From NCBI GenBank assembly GCA_021798435.1, contig JAJZGN010000021.1, forward strand, positions 1 through 15,324: a stretch of DNA of 15,324 nt, written 5' to 3'. Made by a program: the position numbers and the translations under genes. Below are positions 1 through 6,486 of this stretch, piece by piece. The notes below the pieces were generated by a model. The model did not search any database. It was given only the letters and a program-made list of their open reading frames with translations, and was not told the origin of the DNA. Source of the stretch: a bacterium. GTDB lineage: Bacteria; Chloroflexota; Dormibacteria; Aeolococcales; Bog-877. The first letter of the stretch is position 1. Every line of letters starts with the position of its first letter.

Positions 1-282
1 CCCTTGGCGCTGGAGCTGCTGTCGCTGTCCGGCCCGCTGGCCACCACGAGTGCCAACCGACATGGGCGCCGGCCGGTGGCGGACGCACTCCAGGCGATCG
101 CGGAGATCCCGGGGCTGGCGGGAGCGCTGGCCGCTCCGGCTGGCGCCCTTCCCGGCTCCGAGCCCTCCTCTATACTCGACCTGACCCGGGGGGCCCCCAC
201 CCTGGTGCGGCGCGGCCGCCTGGGGCCGCAGGAGCTGGCCCTGCCCGGGCTTCTGGACCTCTCGGGAGCGCGGAGGGACTGA
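1..282 (+). CDS. tsaC: Threonylcarbamoyl-AMP synthase, C-terminal part (TsaC/Sua5/YwlC family)
   Basis: Only the last 93 residues are in the window; the gene begins upstream and is read in frame from base 1. The family makes L-threonylcarbamoyl-AMP from threonine, bicarbonate and ATP, the first step of the universal t6A37 tRNA modification, in the cytoplasm. The visible part has the family signature GPLATTSANRHG (residues 10-21 of the fragment), matching the usual p-l-STSAN-s-G motif. It is followed by SSILDLT and LVRRG, which correspond to the usual STVVDL and hR-G elements at the end of the catalytic YrdC domain. The protein stops soon after this, so there is no room for the extra Sua5 C-terminal domain and it looks like the short TsaC/YwlC form. 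The TGA lies just before the glyA ATG, so the two are probably cotranscribed. In Actinobacteria and Bacilli tsaC also sits upstream of glyA and the atp operon. Confidence 0.88.
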   Translation, partial: PLALELLSLSGPLATTSANRHGRRPVADALQAIAEIPGLAGALAAPAGALPGSEPSSILDLTRGAPTLVRRGRLGPQELALPGLLDLSGARRD

Positions 283-283
283 G

Positions 284-1543
284 ATGGCGGTGGCCGCGGA
301 ACGGCTGGGGGTCCTGGAGGCCGCGGACCCGGAGCTGGCCGCCCTCCTTCAGGGAGAGTTGGACCGGCAGGAGCACACCCTGGAGCTGATCCCGTCGGAG
401 AACATCGCCAGCCCGGCGGTGCTCGCGGCGCTCGGCTCCTGGCTGACCAACAAGTACGCCGAGGGGACCCCGGGACGTCGCTACTACGGCGGCTGCGAGT
501 GGGTGGACCAGATTGAGGCGCTCTGCCAGGACCGGGCCACGCGGCTCTTCGCCGCCCAGCACGCCAACGTCCAGCCCCACTGCGGAAGCTCGGCCAACAT
601 GGCCGCCTACATGGCCCTCTGCCAGGCTGGCGACACCATCCTGGGGATGGACCTGAGCCACGGGGGCCACCTGAGCCACGGCTCGCCGGTGAGCTTCAGC
701 GGAATCCTCTACCACGCCGAGTTCTACGGGGTGAGCCAGGACACCGAGAGGCTCGATTACGACCTGGTCCGGGCCCGGGCCAGGGAGGTCCGACCCAAGG
801 TCCTGGTCGCGGGAGCCAGCGCCTACCCGAGGACCTTCGACTTCGCAGCCCTGAGGGGGATCGCCGACGAGGTCGGGGCGGCTCTCCTGGTGGACATGGC
901 CCACTTCGCCGGCCTGGTGGCCGGCGGCGCCCATCCCAGCCCGGTGCCCCACGCCGACATCGTGACCCTCACCACCCACAAGACCCTGCGGGGGCCCTGG
1001 GGCGGGATGATCCTCTGCCCGGAGTCGAGGGCCAAGGACGTGGACAAGGCAGTCTTCCCCGGGGTCCAGGGGGGGCCGATGCTGCACGCCATCGCCGGCA
1101 AAGCGGTCGCGCTGCACGCCTGGAGCCAGCCCGAGATGCGCGACTACGCTCAGCGGGTGGTGGCCAACGCCTCCCGGCTGGCCGAGGGACTCATGGCCCG
1201 GGGGCTGCGGCTGGTGAGCGGGGGCACCGACAACCACCTGATGCTGCTGGACCTGCGGCCCCTCCAGCTCACCGGCCGCCGGGTGCAGGAGACCTTCGAC
1301 CGGGCGGGGATAACGGTCAACCGCAACTCCATCCCCTTCGACACCGCCTCCAAGTTCAACCCCAGCGGGGTGCGCCTCGGAACCCCGGCGGTGACCACAA
1401 GAGGCATGGGGCTGGCGGAGATGGACGAGATCGCCGCCCTGGTGGCGGAGCTCATCTCGGACCTCGACGGCGAAGCCACCCTGCGCCGGGTGTCGGCCCG
1501 GGCCCGAGCCCTCTGCGAGGCCTTCCCACTTCCCTACTCCTGA
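284..1543 (+). CDS. glyA: Serine hydroxymethyltransferase
   Basis: This is a PLP enzyme of 419 residues, the usual bacterial length. It interconverts serine plus tetrahydrofolate with glycine plus 5,10-methylene-tetrahydrofolate in the cytoplasm, feeding one-carbon metabolism. Landmarks in order: LIPSEN near residue 36, TNKYAEGTPGRRYYGG around 55-70, the PLP-lysine motif THKTLRGP with Lys233, the FPGVQGGPMLH segment, and GVRLGTPA with Arg364. Lys233 and Arg364 correspond to the E. coli Schiff-base lysine and substrate-carboxylate arginine (Arg363). One oddity: the motif after the lysine reads GPWGG, so Trp239 replaces an arginine that is nearly always present there. The ATG start has GGAGG eight or so bases upstream (272-276), inside the end of tsaC. 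The neighbourhood (tsaC before, wecA-type gene after) matches the glyA locus upstream of atp operons in high-GC Gram-positives. Confidence 0.97.
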   Translation: MAVAAERLGVLEAADPELAALLQGELDRQEHTLELIPSENIASPAVLAALGSWLTNKYAEGTPGRRYYGGCEWVDQIEALCQDRATRLFAAQHANVQPHCGSSANMAAYMALCQAGDTILGMDLSHGGHLSHGSPVSFSGILYHAEFYGVSQDTERLDYDLVRARAREVRPKVLVAGASAYPRTFDFAALRGIADEVGAALLVDMAHFAGLVAGGAHPSPVPHADIVTLTTHKTLRGPWGGMILCPESRAKDVDKAVFPGVQGGPMLHAIAGKAVALHAWSQPEMRDYAQRVVANASRLAEGLMARGLRLVSGGTDNHLMLLDLRPLQLTGRRVQETFDRAGITVNRNSIPFDTASKFNPSGVRLGTPAVTTRGMGLAEMDEIAALVAELISDLDGEATLRRVSARARALCEAFPLPYS

Positions 1544-1558
1544 GTCCAGGAGGGCTCC

Positions 1559-2650
1559 TTGCCCACTCCCCAGCACCACTTCCTGGTAGCCCTGCCCATC
1601 CTCCTCGTGGCGGTGGGCGTCACCGTGGCCACGGTCCCCATGGCCCGCTGGCTGAGCTTCCGTCTGCACGCCGTGGCCCTCCCCGGCGGCCGGAACATCC
1701 ACCAAAAGCCCACCGCCAGGCTCGGCGGCCTCTCCCTCATGGCCGGCTTCGTGGTGGCCATGGTGATCTTCGGGAGAGGGGTCCACGACTGGCTCCAGAT
1801 AGTGGTGGCGGCCATCGCGGTGGCGGGGCTGCTGGCCGCGGACGACATCCTCCAGCTCCCCTTCTGGACCAAGCTCCTAATCCAGATCGTGGTCTCCCTG
1901 CTGGTGGCGGCGGTGTTCGGCATCTCCATCACCTACGTCACCCTGCCCCACCTCGACCTCCACCTCCTCTGGGCGGCCATCCCCGTCACCGTGATCTGGC
2001 TCGTGGGGATGCAGAACTCCATCAATCTCCTGGACGGGGTCGACGGGCTGGCGGCGGGGGTGGTGGCCATCGTGGGGGGAGTGCTGTACCTGGCGGCCGT
2101 GAACCGCCTCCAGGTCGACGCCTCCCAGGGTGGGGTGATCCTGCTGTCCGCCGCCCTGGTGGGCAGCTGTCTCGGCTTCCTGGCCTTCAACTTCGCCCCC
2201 GCCCGGATCTTCATGGGGGACTCCGGTAGCCACGTCCTCGGGCTCCTCGTGGGGATCATCACCATCGTCGGGGTGGCGAAGGTGACCGTGGCCCTCGCCC
2301 TCTTCATCCCGGTCTTGGCCCTGGCGCTGCCGATCGGGGACACCGCCTGGGCCATCTGGCGGCGCCGGCGGGAGGGGGTGGGCTTCGCCCGCGCTGACGC
2401 CCGCCACCTTCACCACCAGCTCCTGGCTCTCGGCCTCAGCGCCCGGGAGACGGCGATCACCTTCTATCTGGTGACGGCCATCCTGGGCTGCCTCGGGCTG
2501 GCCCTCTTCGGCCACCGTAAGATCCTGGCCGTGGCGCTGGGGCTTCTGGTGCTGGGGCTCCTCCTCCTCGGAGTGAGGATATGGAGGAGGGGAGGGCTCG
2601 CCTTCCAGGGACGCCACGACCCCGAGCGCCACCTGGAGGGGCCCAGGTGA
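1559..2650 (+). CDS. wecA: Undecaprenyl-phosphate sugar-1-phosphate transferase, WecA/TagO type (MraY-like)
   Basis: This is a 363-residue integral membrane protein with about ten or eleven hydrophobic segments. The family moves a sugar-1-phosphate, typically GlcNAc-1-P, from a UDP-sugar to undecaprenyl (or decaprenyl) phosphate at the cytoplasmic membrane face, priming wall polymers or O-glycans. Hallmarks: HQKPTARLGGLSL (48-60), the AspAsp pair at 95-96, NLLDGVDGLA (156-165), FNFAPARIFMGDSG (210-223) and the HLHH motif (283-286). The HxHH motif marks the WecA/TagO/Rfe branch rather than true MraY. The start is TTG with a perfect AGGAGG at 1548-1553, five bases before it. The end overlaps murA by the GTGA arrangement, implying translational coupling. 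In actinobacteria the equivalent gene (rfe) stands directly before atpI; here three genes intervene. The exact sugar cannot be read from sequence. Confidence 0.93.
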   Translation: MPTPQHHFLVALPILLVAVGVTVATVPMARWLSFRLHAVALPGGRNIHQKPTARLGGLSLMAGFVVAMVIFGRGVHDWLQIVVAAIAVAGLLAADDILQLPFWTKLLIQIVVSLLVAAVFGISITYVTLPHLDLHLLWAAIPVTVIWLVGMQNSINLLDGVDGLAAGVVAIVGGVLYLAAVNRLQVDASQGGVILLSAALVGSCLGFLAFNFAPARIFMGDSGSHVLGLLVGIITIVGVAKVTVALALFIPVLALALPIGDTAWAIWRRRREGVGFARADARHLHHQLLALGLSARETAITFYLVTAILGCLGLALFGHRKILAVALGLLVLGLLLLGVRIWRRGGLAFQGRHDPERHLEGPR

Positions 2651-3906
2651 CCGGGCCCCGGCTGGAGATCGACGGGGGGGAGGCGCTGCGGGGCTCGGTG
2701 CGGGTCAGCGGCAGCAAGAACGCCGCCCTCCCCGAGATGGCGGCGGCGCTGCTCTCCGAGGAGCCCCTGCTGCTCTCCAACGTGCCGGAGATCGAGGACG
2801 TGGACACCATGGTTGGGATCCTCCGCAGCCTCGGGCTGGCGGTGGAACGGCGCCCGGGAGAGCTGGAGATCTCCCCGGCGGGCGCCTCCGGGGCCGCGCT
2901 CGACCCCGAGCTGGCCTCCCGCATGCGCGCCTCCCTCCTTCTCCTAGGGGCCCTCCTGGGGAGCCGCGGGGGGGCTGTCCTGCCGCGCCCGGGTGGGGAT
3001 GACATCGGCGCCCGGCGCATCGAGCAGCATCTCTCGGGCCTCCGGGCGATGGGGGCGGAGATCTCCGAGGAGGGCCCCTGGCTACGGGCCGGGGCGGGCC
3101 GGCTGCACGGGGCCCACCTGCTGCTCGACATGCCGACCGTGACCGGCACCGAGAACCTCATGCTGGCGGCGGTCCGGGCGGAGGGGATAACCGTCATCTC
3201 CAACGCGGCTCGGGAGCCTCACGTGGCGGACCTGGCCCTCTGCCTGAACTCCATGGGGGCACGGATCTCGGGGGCGGGAGGTGATCGGATCGTGATCGAG
3301 GGGGTGGAGCGCCTCCATCGCGCCCACCACCGGGTCCGGCCCGACTACATCGAGGCGGGGACCTTCGCCATCGCCGCGGCCGCCACGGGCGGCGAGGTCC
3401 TCGTCGAGGAGGTGGTCTGCGACGACCTGACCCAGCTCTTCCACAAGCTCCGCGCCGCCGGCTGCACGGTGGAGGAGGGGGGGAGCTGGGCCAAGGTGTC
3501 CCGCCGCGGGCCGCTCGCGGCGGTGGACATGACCACCTGGCCCCATCCCGGGTTCGCGACCGACCTGCAGTCCCAGTACGTGGCGCTGATGACCCAGGCC
3601 CAGGGGGTATCCACGGTCTGGGAGTCGCTGTACGAGAACCGCTTCCGGCCGGTGGAGCAGCTCCGCCTCCTGGGGGCCAGGATCGAGGTGGAGGGGAGGA
3701 TCGCGGTGGTCCACGGGGGACACAAGCTGGTGGGTGCGGAGCTGAGCATCTCCGACATCCGATCGGGGGCGGCCCTGGTGATCGCGGGGCTCTGCGCCGA
3801 GGGCACCACCACCTGCCGCGAGCTGAGACACCTGGACCGGGGATACCAGGAGCTGGAGGCCAAGCTCACCGCCCTGGGGGCCCGGTTGCGTCGGGCCGAG
3901 GGCTGA
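2647..3906 (+). CDS. murA: UDP-N-acetylglucosamine 1-carboxyvinyltransferase (MurA), Asp-for-Cys type
   Basis: The enzyme transfers enolpyruvate from PEP to UDP-GlcNAc, the first committed cytoplasmic step of peptidoglycan synthesis. From GTG 2647 the protein is 419 residues, the same as E. coli MurA. I chose this start because GGAGGGG (2635-2641) lies just before it, it overlaps the previous stop as GTGA, and the N-terminus then matches the family. An ATG at 2581 in the same frame would add 22 low-complexity residues. Landmarks: GSKNAALP with Lys24 (E. coli Lys22), the loop PGGDDIGAR (116-124), DYIEAGTF, GFATD, DIRSGAAL and DRGYQELE with Arg398 (E. coli Arg397). In the mobile loop the usual catalytic Cys115 position is Asp118. 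That substitution is known from mycobacterial and chlamydial MurA, which remain active but are insensitive to fosfomycin. Two bases separate it from the actin-like gene downstream. Confidence 0.96.
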   Translation: MTGPRLEIDGGEALRGSVRVSGSKNAALPEMAAALLSEEPLLLSNVPEIEDVDTMVGILRSLGLAVERRPGELEISPAGASGAALDPELASRMRASLLLLGALLGSRGGAVLPRPGGDDIGARRIEQHLSGLRAMGAEISEEGPWLRAGAGRLHGAHLLLDMPTVTGTENLMLAAVRAEGITVISNAAREPHVADLALCLNSMGARISGAGGDRIVIEGVERLHRAHHRVRPDYIEAGTFAIAAAATGGEVLVEEVVCDDLTQLFHKLRAAGCTVEEGGSWAKVSRRGPLAAVDMTTWPHPGFATDLQSQYVALMTQAQGVSTVWESLYENRFRPVEQLRLLGARIEVEGRIAVVHGGHKLVGAELSISDIRSGAALVIAGLCAEGTTTCRELRHLDRGYQELEAKLTALGARLRRAEG

Positions 3907-3908
3907 GG

Positions 3909-4718
3909 GTGGCCGGCCGGCGCTTCGCAGTGGAATTGGCGCCCGACAGGGCCCTGGTGTGGGTCCGCGGGGAGGGGCTGATCGTGGACGAGCCGGCCAT
4001 CGGGCGCTGGTCGCACTCCGGGGGCCGCCTGGTCGCGTCCGGCGAGGCCGCCCGGCGGGGGGCCGAGGGGACCGAGCTGGTGGAGCCGCTGGGGATCTTC
4101 GAGCTCCGCCACCCCGAGGCGGCCGCCCAGCTCCTGCGCCAGCTCAGCTCCCGGGCCGTGGGGCGCATAAGCTTCGCCCGCCACGAGCTGGTGCTGGCGG
4201 TCTCCGCCCAGCTCTCCACCTCGGGTCGGCGGGTGCTCCTGCAGGCGGCGCTGGATTCCGGGGCACGGATGGCCCACGTCCTGGACCTGCCGCTGGCGCT
4301 GGCCTTCGGCGCCGGTCTTCCAGTGACCTCCTGGGACCCCAGTCCCATCCTCTACCTTCTGCCCCAGGGGGCGCAGGCGGCGATCGTCTGCCACCACGGG
4401 CTGCTGGCCCACGCGGCAGTCGAGGTCCCGCTCGCGTCCGGGGCTCCGGACGAGACGGCGGCGGCCGCCGTGGTTGGCCTCTTCGAGGGAGTGATAGACG
4501 GGGCTCCAAAGTCCCACCGGCAGAGGATCACGGGCCAGCCGCTGCACCTGGCCGGGAGGGGGGTCGACCTTGGCGCCTGGCGGGACCTCCTCGTGAGGCG
4601 CACCGGGATGCGCGCCCGGGTGGTGCCGGACCCCGCCCACGGCGCCGTCAAGGGGGCCGAGGTGGCGCTGGAGAGGGTCGAGGGGTCCGGCGCTAGGGCG
4701 CTGCTCTACCTGCGCTGA
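3909..4718 (+). CDS. Degenerate MreB/Mbl-like actin-fold protein lacking nucleotide-binding loops
   Basis: The 269-residue protein is not an obvious named family, but it aligns by eye with MreB/Mbl from end to end. Residues 6-31 follow the MreB opening: hydrophobic strand, then VWVRGEGLIVDEPAIG against the usual VYVKGKGIVLNEPSVV. ASGEAARR (43-50) matches VGEEAR-M. GRRVLLQAALDSGAR to LALAFGAGLPV (106-139) matches the MreB stretch ending EEPLAAAIGAGLPV. VVPDPAHGAVKGAEVAL (238-254) matches the C-terminal V-A-DP---V--G motif. The ATP-binding loops are gone: DLGTAN is ELAPDR (9-14), DIGGGTT is YLLPQGAQ (149-156), and the adenosine motif GGGALL is AGRGVDLG (215-222). About 80 residues are missing from the middle, near subdomain IIB. 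The frame is intact with strong codon bias, so it looks like a maintained gene rather than a pseudogene. GTG start two bases after murA suggests joint expression. Role unknown; a scaffold or adaptor in wall synthesis is my guess. Confidence 0.72.
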   Translation: MAGRRFAVELAPDRALVWVRGEGLIVDEPAIGRWSHSGGRLVASGEAARRGAEGTELVEPLGIFELRHPEAAAQLLRQLSSRAVGRISFARHELVLAVSAQLSTSGRRVLLQAALDSGARMAHVLDLPLALAFGAGLPVTSWDPSPILYLLPQGAQAAIVCHHGLLAHAAVEVPLASGAPDETAAAAVVGLFEGVIDGAPKSHRQRITGQPLHLAGRGVDLGAWRDLLVRRTGMRARVVPDPAHGAVKGAEVALERVEGSGARALLYLR

Positions 4719-5868
4719 CCTCCTCCAGCAGCAGGGCGCGGTGGGCGGCCACCGACCGCTCCCAGGTGTAGCGGCTCGACCTCTCCCTCCCCAGCTCGGA
4801 GAGGTGGCGGCGGAGGCCCTGGCTGGCCAGGAGCTCCCGGATACCTTCCGCCCAGCGCTGGAGGTCCCGGGCCGGGAGGAGGATGGCCGCTCCCGCCGCC
4901 ACCTCGGCCACCGCCCCGGAGTCGCCGGCCAGGACCGGCGAGCCCAGGGCCATCGCCTCCAGCGCCGGCAGCCCGAAGCCCTCGTACAGCGACGGGACCA
5001 GGGTCGCTTCGGAGCCCCGGTAGAGAGCGGCGAGGGATGCGGGTCCGAGGTGGGGGAGAAGGAGGATCCGCCGCCCCACCCCCAGCTCCCCGGCGAGGCG
5101 GGCCAGCTCAGCAGCAGCTCCGCCGGTGGCGTTGGCCACCACCAGCGACGGGGAGTCCTGGGCACCGGGGAAGGCCGCGGCCAGCGCTCTCACCGCCTGC
5201 TGGACGTTCTTGCGGGGATGGTGCGCCCCCACCACCAGCAGGTAGGGCCGGGGGACCCCGAGCCGCTCCAGCTCGACGGCCGTGGTGCTGGGATCCGCGC
5301 CGAGCAGGGCGTCCGAGACCCCGTGGGGGATCACTGTGACCCTCCTCGGGTCGGCGCCATACAGCTGGCAGAGGTCGGCGCGGGTGGTCTCCGAGGGGGT
5401 GATCACCCGCTGGGCCCGGCTCAGGGTGTCGCGGACGAATCCGTCCACCGCGTGCCCCGCGGCCTTGGAGTAGGCGGGGCCGCTCATCCGGTGCTCGACC
5501 CCGTGAACCGTGACCACCGCGGGGGGCAGCCGACCCGGGGGGAGGCGGTACGCCGGGACGAAGAGGAGGTCCGGGGGCCGGCGCGCCAGCTCCCAGCGCA
5601 GCCGGAGGCGGGTCCACCCCCTCCGCAGGGGGATGGGCGCGTACTCGCTGCCCTCGGGGAGCGGGGGGGCGCCCTCGGGCGGGCGCCGGGCGTTGAGGTA
5701 GAGGCGGAGGTCCGCCGGAGGGTCCTCCGCCAGCCCGGAGATGACCTCGCTGGAGTACACGCCGATCCCGGTGGGGAAGGCGGAGAAGGCGCGGCTGGCG
5801 TCGATCCCGATCACCACGGGGGAAGTGTAGGTGTGGTCATCGGTCCGGTCGTCTGCCGCGTCCGGCAT
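4693..5868 (-). CDS. GT4-family glycosyltransferase
   Basis: This is a 391-residue GT-B fold enzyme of CAZy family GT4, predicted to transfer a nucleotide-activated sugar to a glycan or lipid acceptor at the cytoplasmic membrane surface. The N-terminal acceptor domain begins VVIGIDASRA (18-27), followed by a glycine-rich TGIGVYS (33-39) and TVHGVEHRM (120-128). The donor domain has VVGAHHPRKN (212-221, with the Arg-Lys that commonly contacts donor phosphate) and PSLYEGFGLPALEAMALG (292-309), the retaining E-x7-E motif with Glu296 and Glu304. No transmembrane segment is evident. It is the only minus-strand gene in the window: its 3' end overlaps the actin-like gene by 26 bases, and its ATG is 17 bases from the first atp operon start. 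No clear Shine-Dalgarno precedes the ATG; a GTG at residue 18 (5817) is possible but has no better ribosome site. Donor and acceptor are unknown. Confidence 0.9.
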   Translation of the reverse strand: MPDAADDRTDDHTYTSPVVIGIDASRAFSAFPTGIGVYSSEVISGLAEDPPADLRLYLNARRPPEGAPPLPEGSEYAPIPLRRGWTRLRLRWELARRPPDLLFVPAYRLPPGRLPPAVVTVHGVEHRMSGPAYSKAAGHAVDGFVRDTLSRAQRVITPSETTRADLCQLYGADPRRVTVIPHGVSDALLGADPSTTAVELERLGVPRPYLLVVGAHHPRKNVQQAVRALAAAFPGAQDSPSLVVANATGGAAAELARLAGELGVGRRILLLPHLGPASLAALYRGSEATLVPSLYEGFGLPALEAMALGSPVLAGDSGAVAEVAAGAAILLPARDLQRWAEGIRELLASQGLRRHLSELGRERSSRYTWERSVAAHRALLLEEVSAGRAAP

Positions 5869-5870
5869 GG

Positions 5871-5876
5871 TAAGAT
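5871..5876 (+). promoter_or_regulatory. Possible -10 element for the atp operon
   Basis: TAAGAT lies in the only A/T-rich spot of the 17-base gap between the divergent glycosyltransferase and the first atp gene. It is nine bases before the TTG at 5886, so a transcript would have almost no leader. No -35 match is visible 17 bases upstream (that position reads GTCGTC). It is a weak candidate by eye only. Confidence 0.2.
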
Positions 5877-5885
5877 CCCGCGGAG

Positions 5886-6128
5886 TTGTCCTCGGGGGGC
5901 GATCCGCAGCGGCCCGGGGGAGTTCCGGGCCCCGGGGCGGCCCTCGCCTTGGTGGGAGTCTTCTCGTTCACGGTCGGAGTCGGGGTCGTGGCCGGGGTGC
6001 TGCTGGACCAGCGCTGGCACACGCTTCCGTGGCTGACGCTCACGGGGCTGGTGCTGGGGATGGTCGGGGGAGCCGCGGCGGTGATAAGGGGATTGCGATG
6101 GTTGCGGGGACCAGGGGGTGATGGCTAG
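5886..6128 (+). CDS. atpZ: AtpZ-like small membrane protein (F0F1 assembly/associated subunit)
   Basis: This is an 80-residue protein with two predicted membrane helices (about 18-40 and 47-68) joined by a short loop LLDQRWHTLP. The G-G-LLD---hTLPWLT--G---G pattern resembles the AtpZ / 'ATPase gene 1' group encoded at the head of many atp operons. AtpZ and AtpI have been linked to ATP synthase assembly and, in a Bacillus, to magnesium uptake. The TTG at 5886 has GGAG directly adjoining it, with no proper spacing, so the start is uncertain; TTG 5949 or GTG 5952 would remove the Gly/Pro-rich leader but cut close to helix 1. The stop overlaps the next gene by eight bases when that gene starts at ATG 6121. 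Position at the head of the operon is strong support; the sequence alone is only suggestive. Confidence 0.68.
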   Translation: MSSGGDPQRPGGVPGPGAALALVGVFSFTVGVGVVAGVLLDQRWHTLPWLTLTGLVLGMVGGAAAVIRGLRWLRGPGGDG

Positions 6129-6486
6129 CCCGGCGGAGGAGCTGGCGGGAGCCGGCCGAACCGCGCTCTGGGCGGCCCTTGGGGCCGGGGCAGTGGTCGC
6201 CGTGGTGGGCTTCTTCGTGGCCGGCCCGCTCGGGCTGGGGCTGGCCGCCGGAGGCGCCCTGATCGGCCTCGGCAACCTCCAGCTGGCGGTCTACGCCATG
6301 CGCCGATCGCCGGTGGCCTTCCTCGGATCCAGCCTTCCCCGGCTGGCGGTGATCACCGTGGTGCTGGCGCTGCTGGTCGCGCTCCTGGGGCCGGTCGGGG
6401 TGTGGGGGCTGCTGGGGCTTCTGGCGACCCACCTGGCCCAGGTGGGGGCGGTCCTGCGCCTCGGGTGGAGGCTGAGTCAGCGGTGA
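6121..6486 (+). CDS. atpI: ATP synthase protein I (AtpI/UncI family)
   Basis: This is a hydrophobic protein of 121 residues with four predicted helices, the layout of the AtpI/UncI family. The second half (LPRLAVITVVLALLVALLGP followed by a G-L-GLLATHLAQVG helix) has the typical R--l---v---l pattern and ends in a short basic tail. AtpI is not part of the finished enzyme; it is thought to help assemble the c-ring in the membrane. I use ATG 6121; a GTG immediately before it (6118) is an alternative, and GGGGA at 6105-6110 or AGGGGG at 6113-6118 could serve as ribosome site. It overlaps both neighbours: eight bases into the AtpZ-like gene and GTGA with atpB, so translation is probably coupled through the head of the operon. 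Confidence 0.82.
   Translation: MASPAEELAGAGRTALWAALGAGAVVAVVGFFVAGPLGLGLAAGGALIGLGNLQLAVYAMRRSPVAFLGSSLPRLAVITVVLALLVALLGPVGVWGLLGLLATHLAQVGAVLRLGWRLSQR

Noticed and set aside
171..176. TATACT as a promoter -10 for glyA
   Set aside because: It encodes part of the conserved SSILDL motif of tsaC, has no visible -35 partner and is over 100 bases from glyA; cotranscription explains glyA expression.
170..1786. Minus-strand open frame of 538 codons opposite tsaC, glyA and wecA
   Set aside because: It is a shadow of conserved genes with low-complexity His/Gly/Glu composition and no motif.
2581..2646. ATG-initiated extension of murA
   Set aside because: The 22 extra residues are Arg/Pro/Gly-rich, lie inside the wecA-type gene and have no counterpart in MurA; GTG 2647 has a good ribosome site.
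3345..5165. Minus-strand open frame of 606 codons spanning the murA end, the actin-like gene and part of the glycosyltransferase
   Set aside because: It runs in a different frame from the real GT4 gene and opposite conserved murA sequence; it has no family motifs.
6402..6482. Upstream extension of atpB
   Set aside because: The translation is Gly/Pro-rich and out of frame over the conserved atpI gene; GTG 6483 overlaps the atpI stop and has GGAGG upstream.
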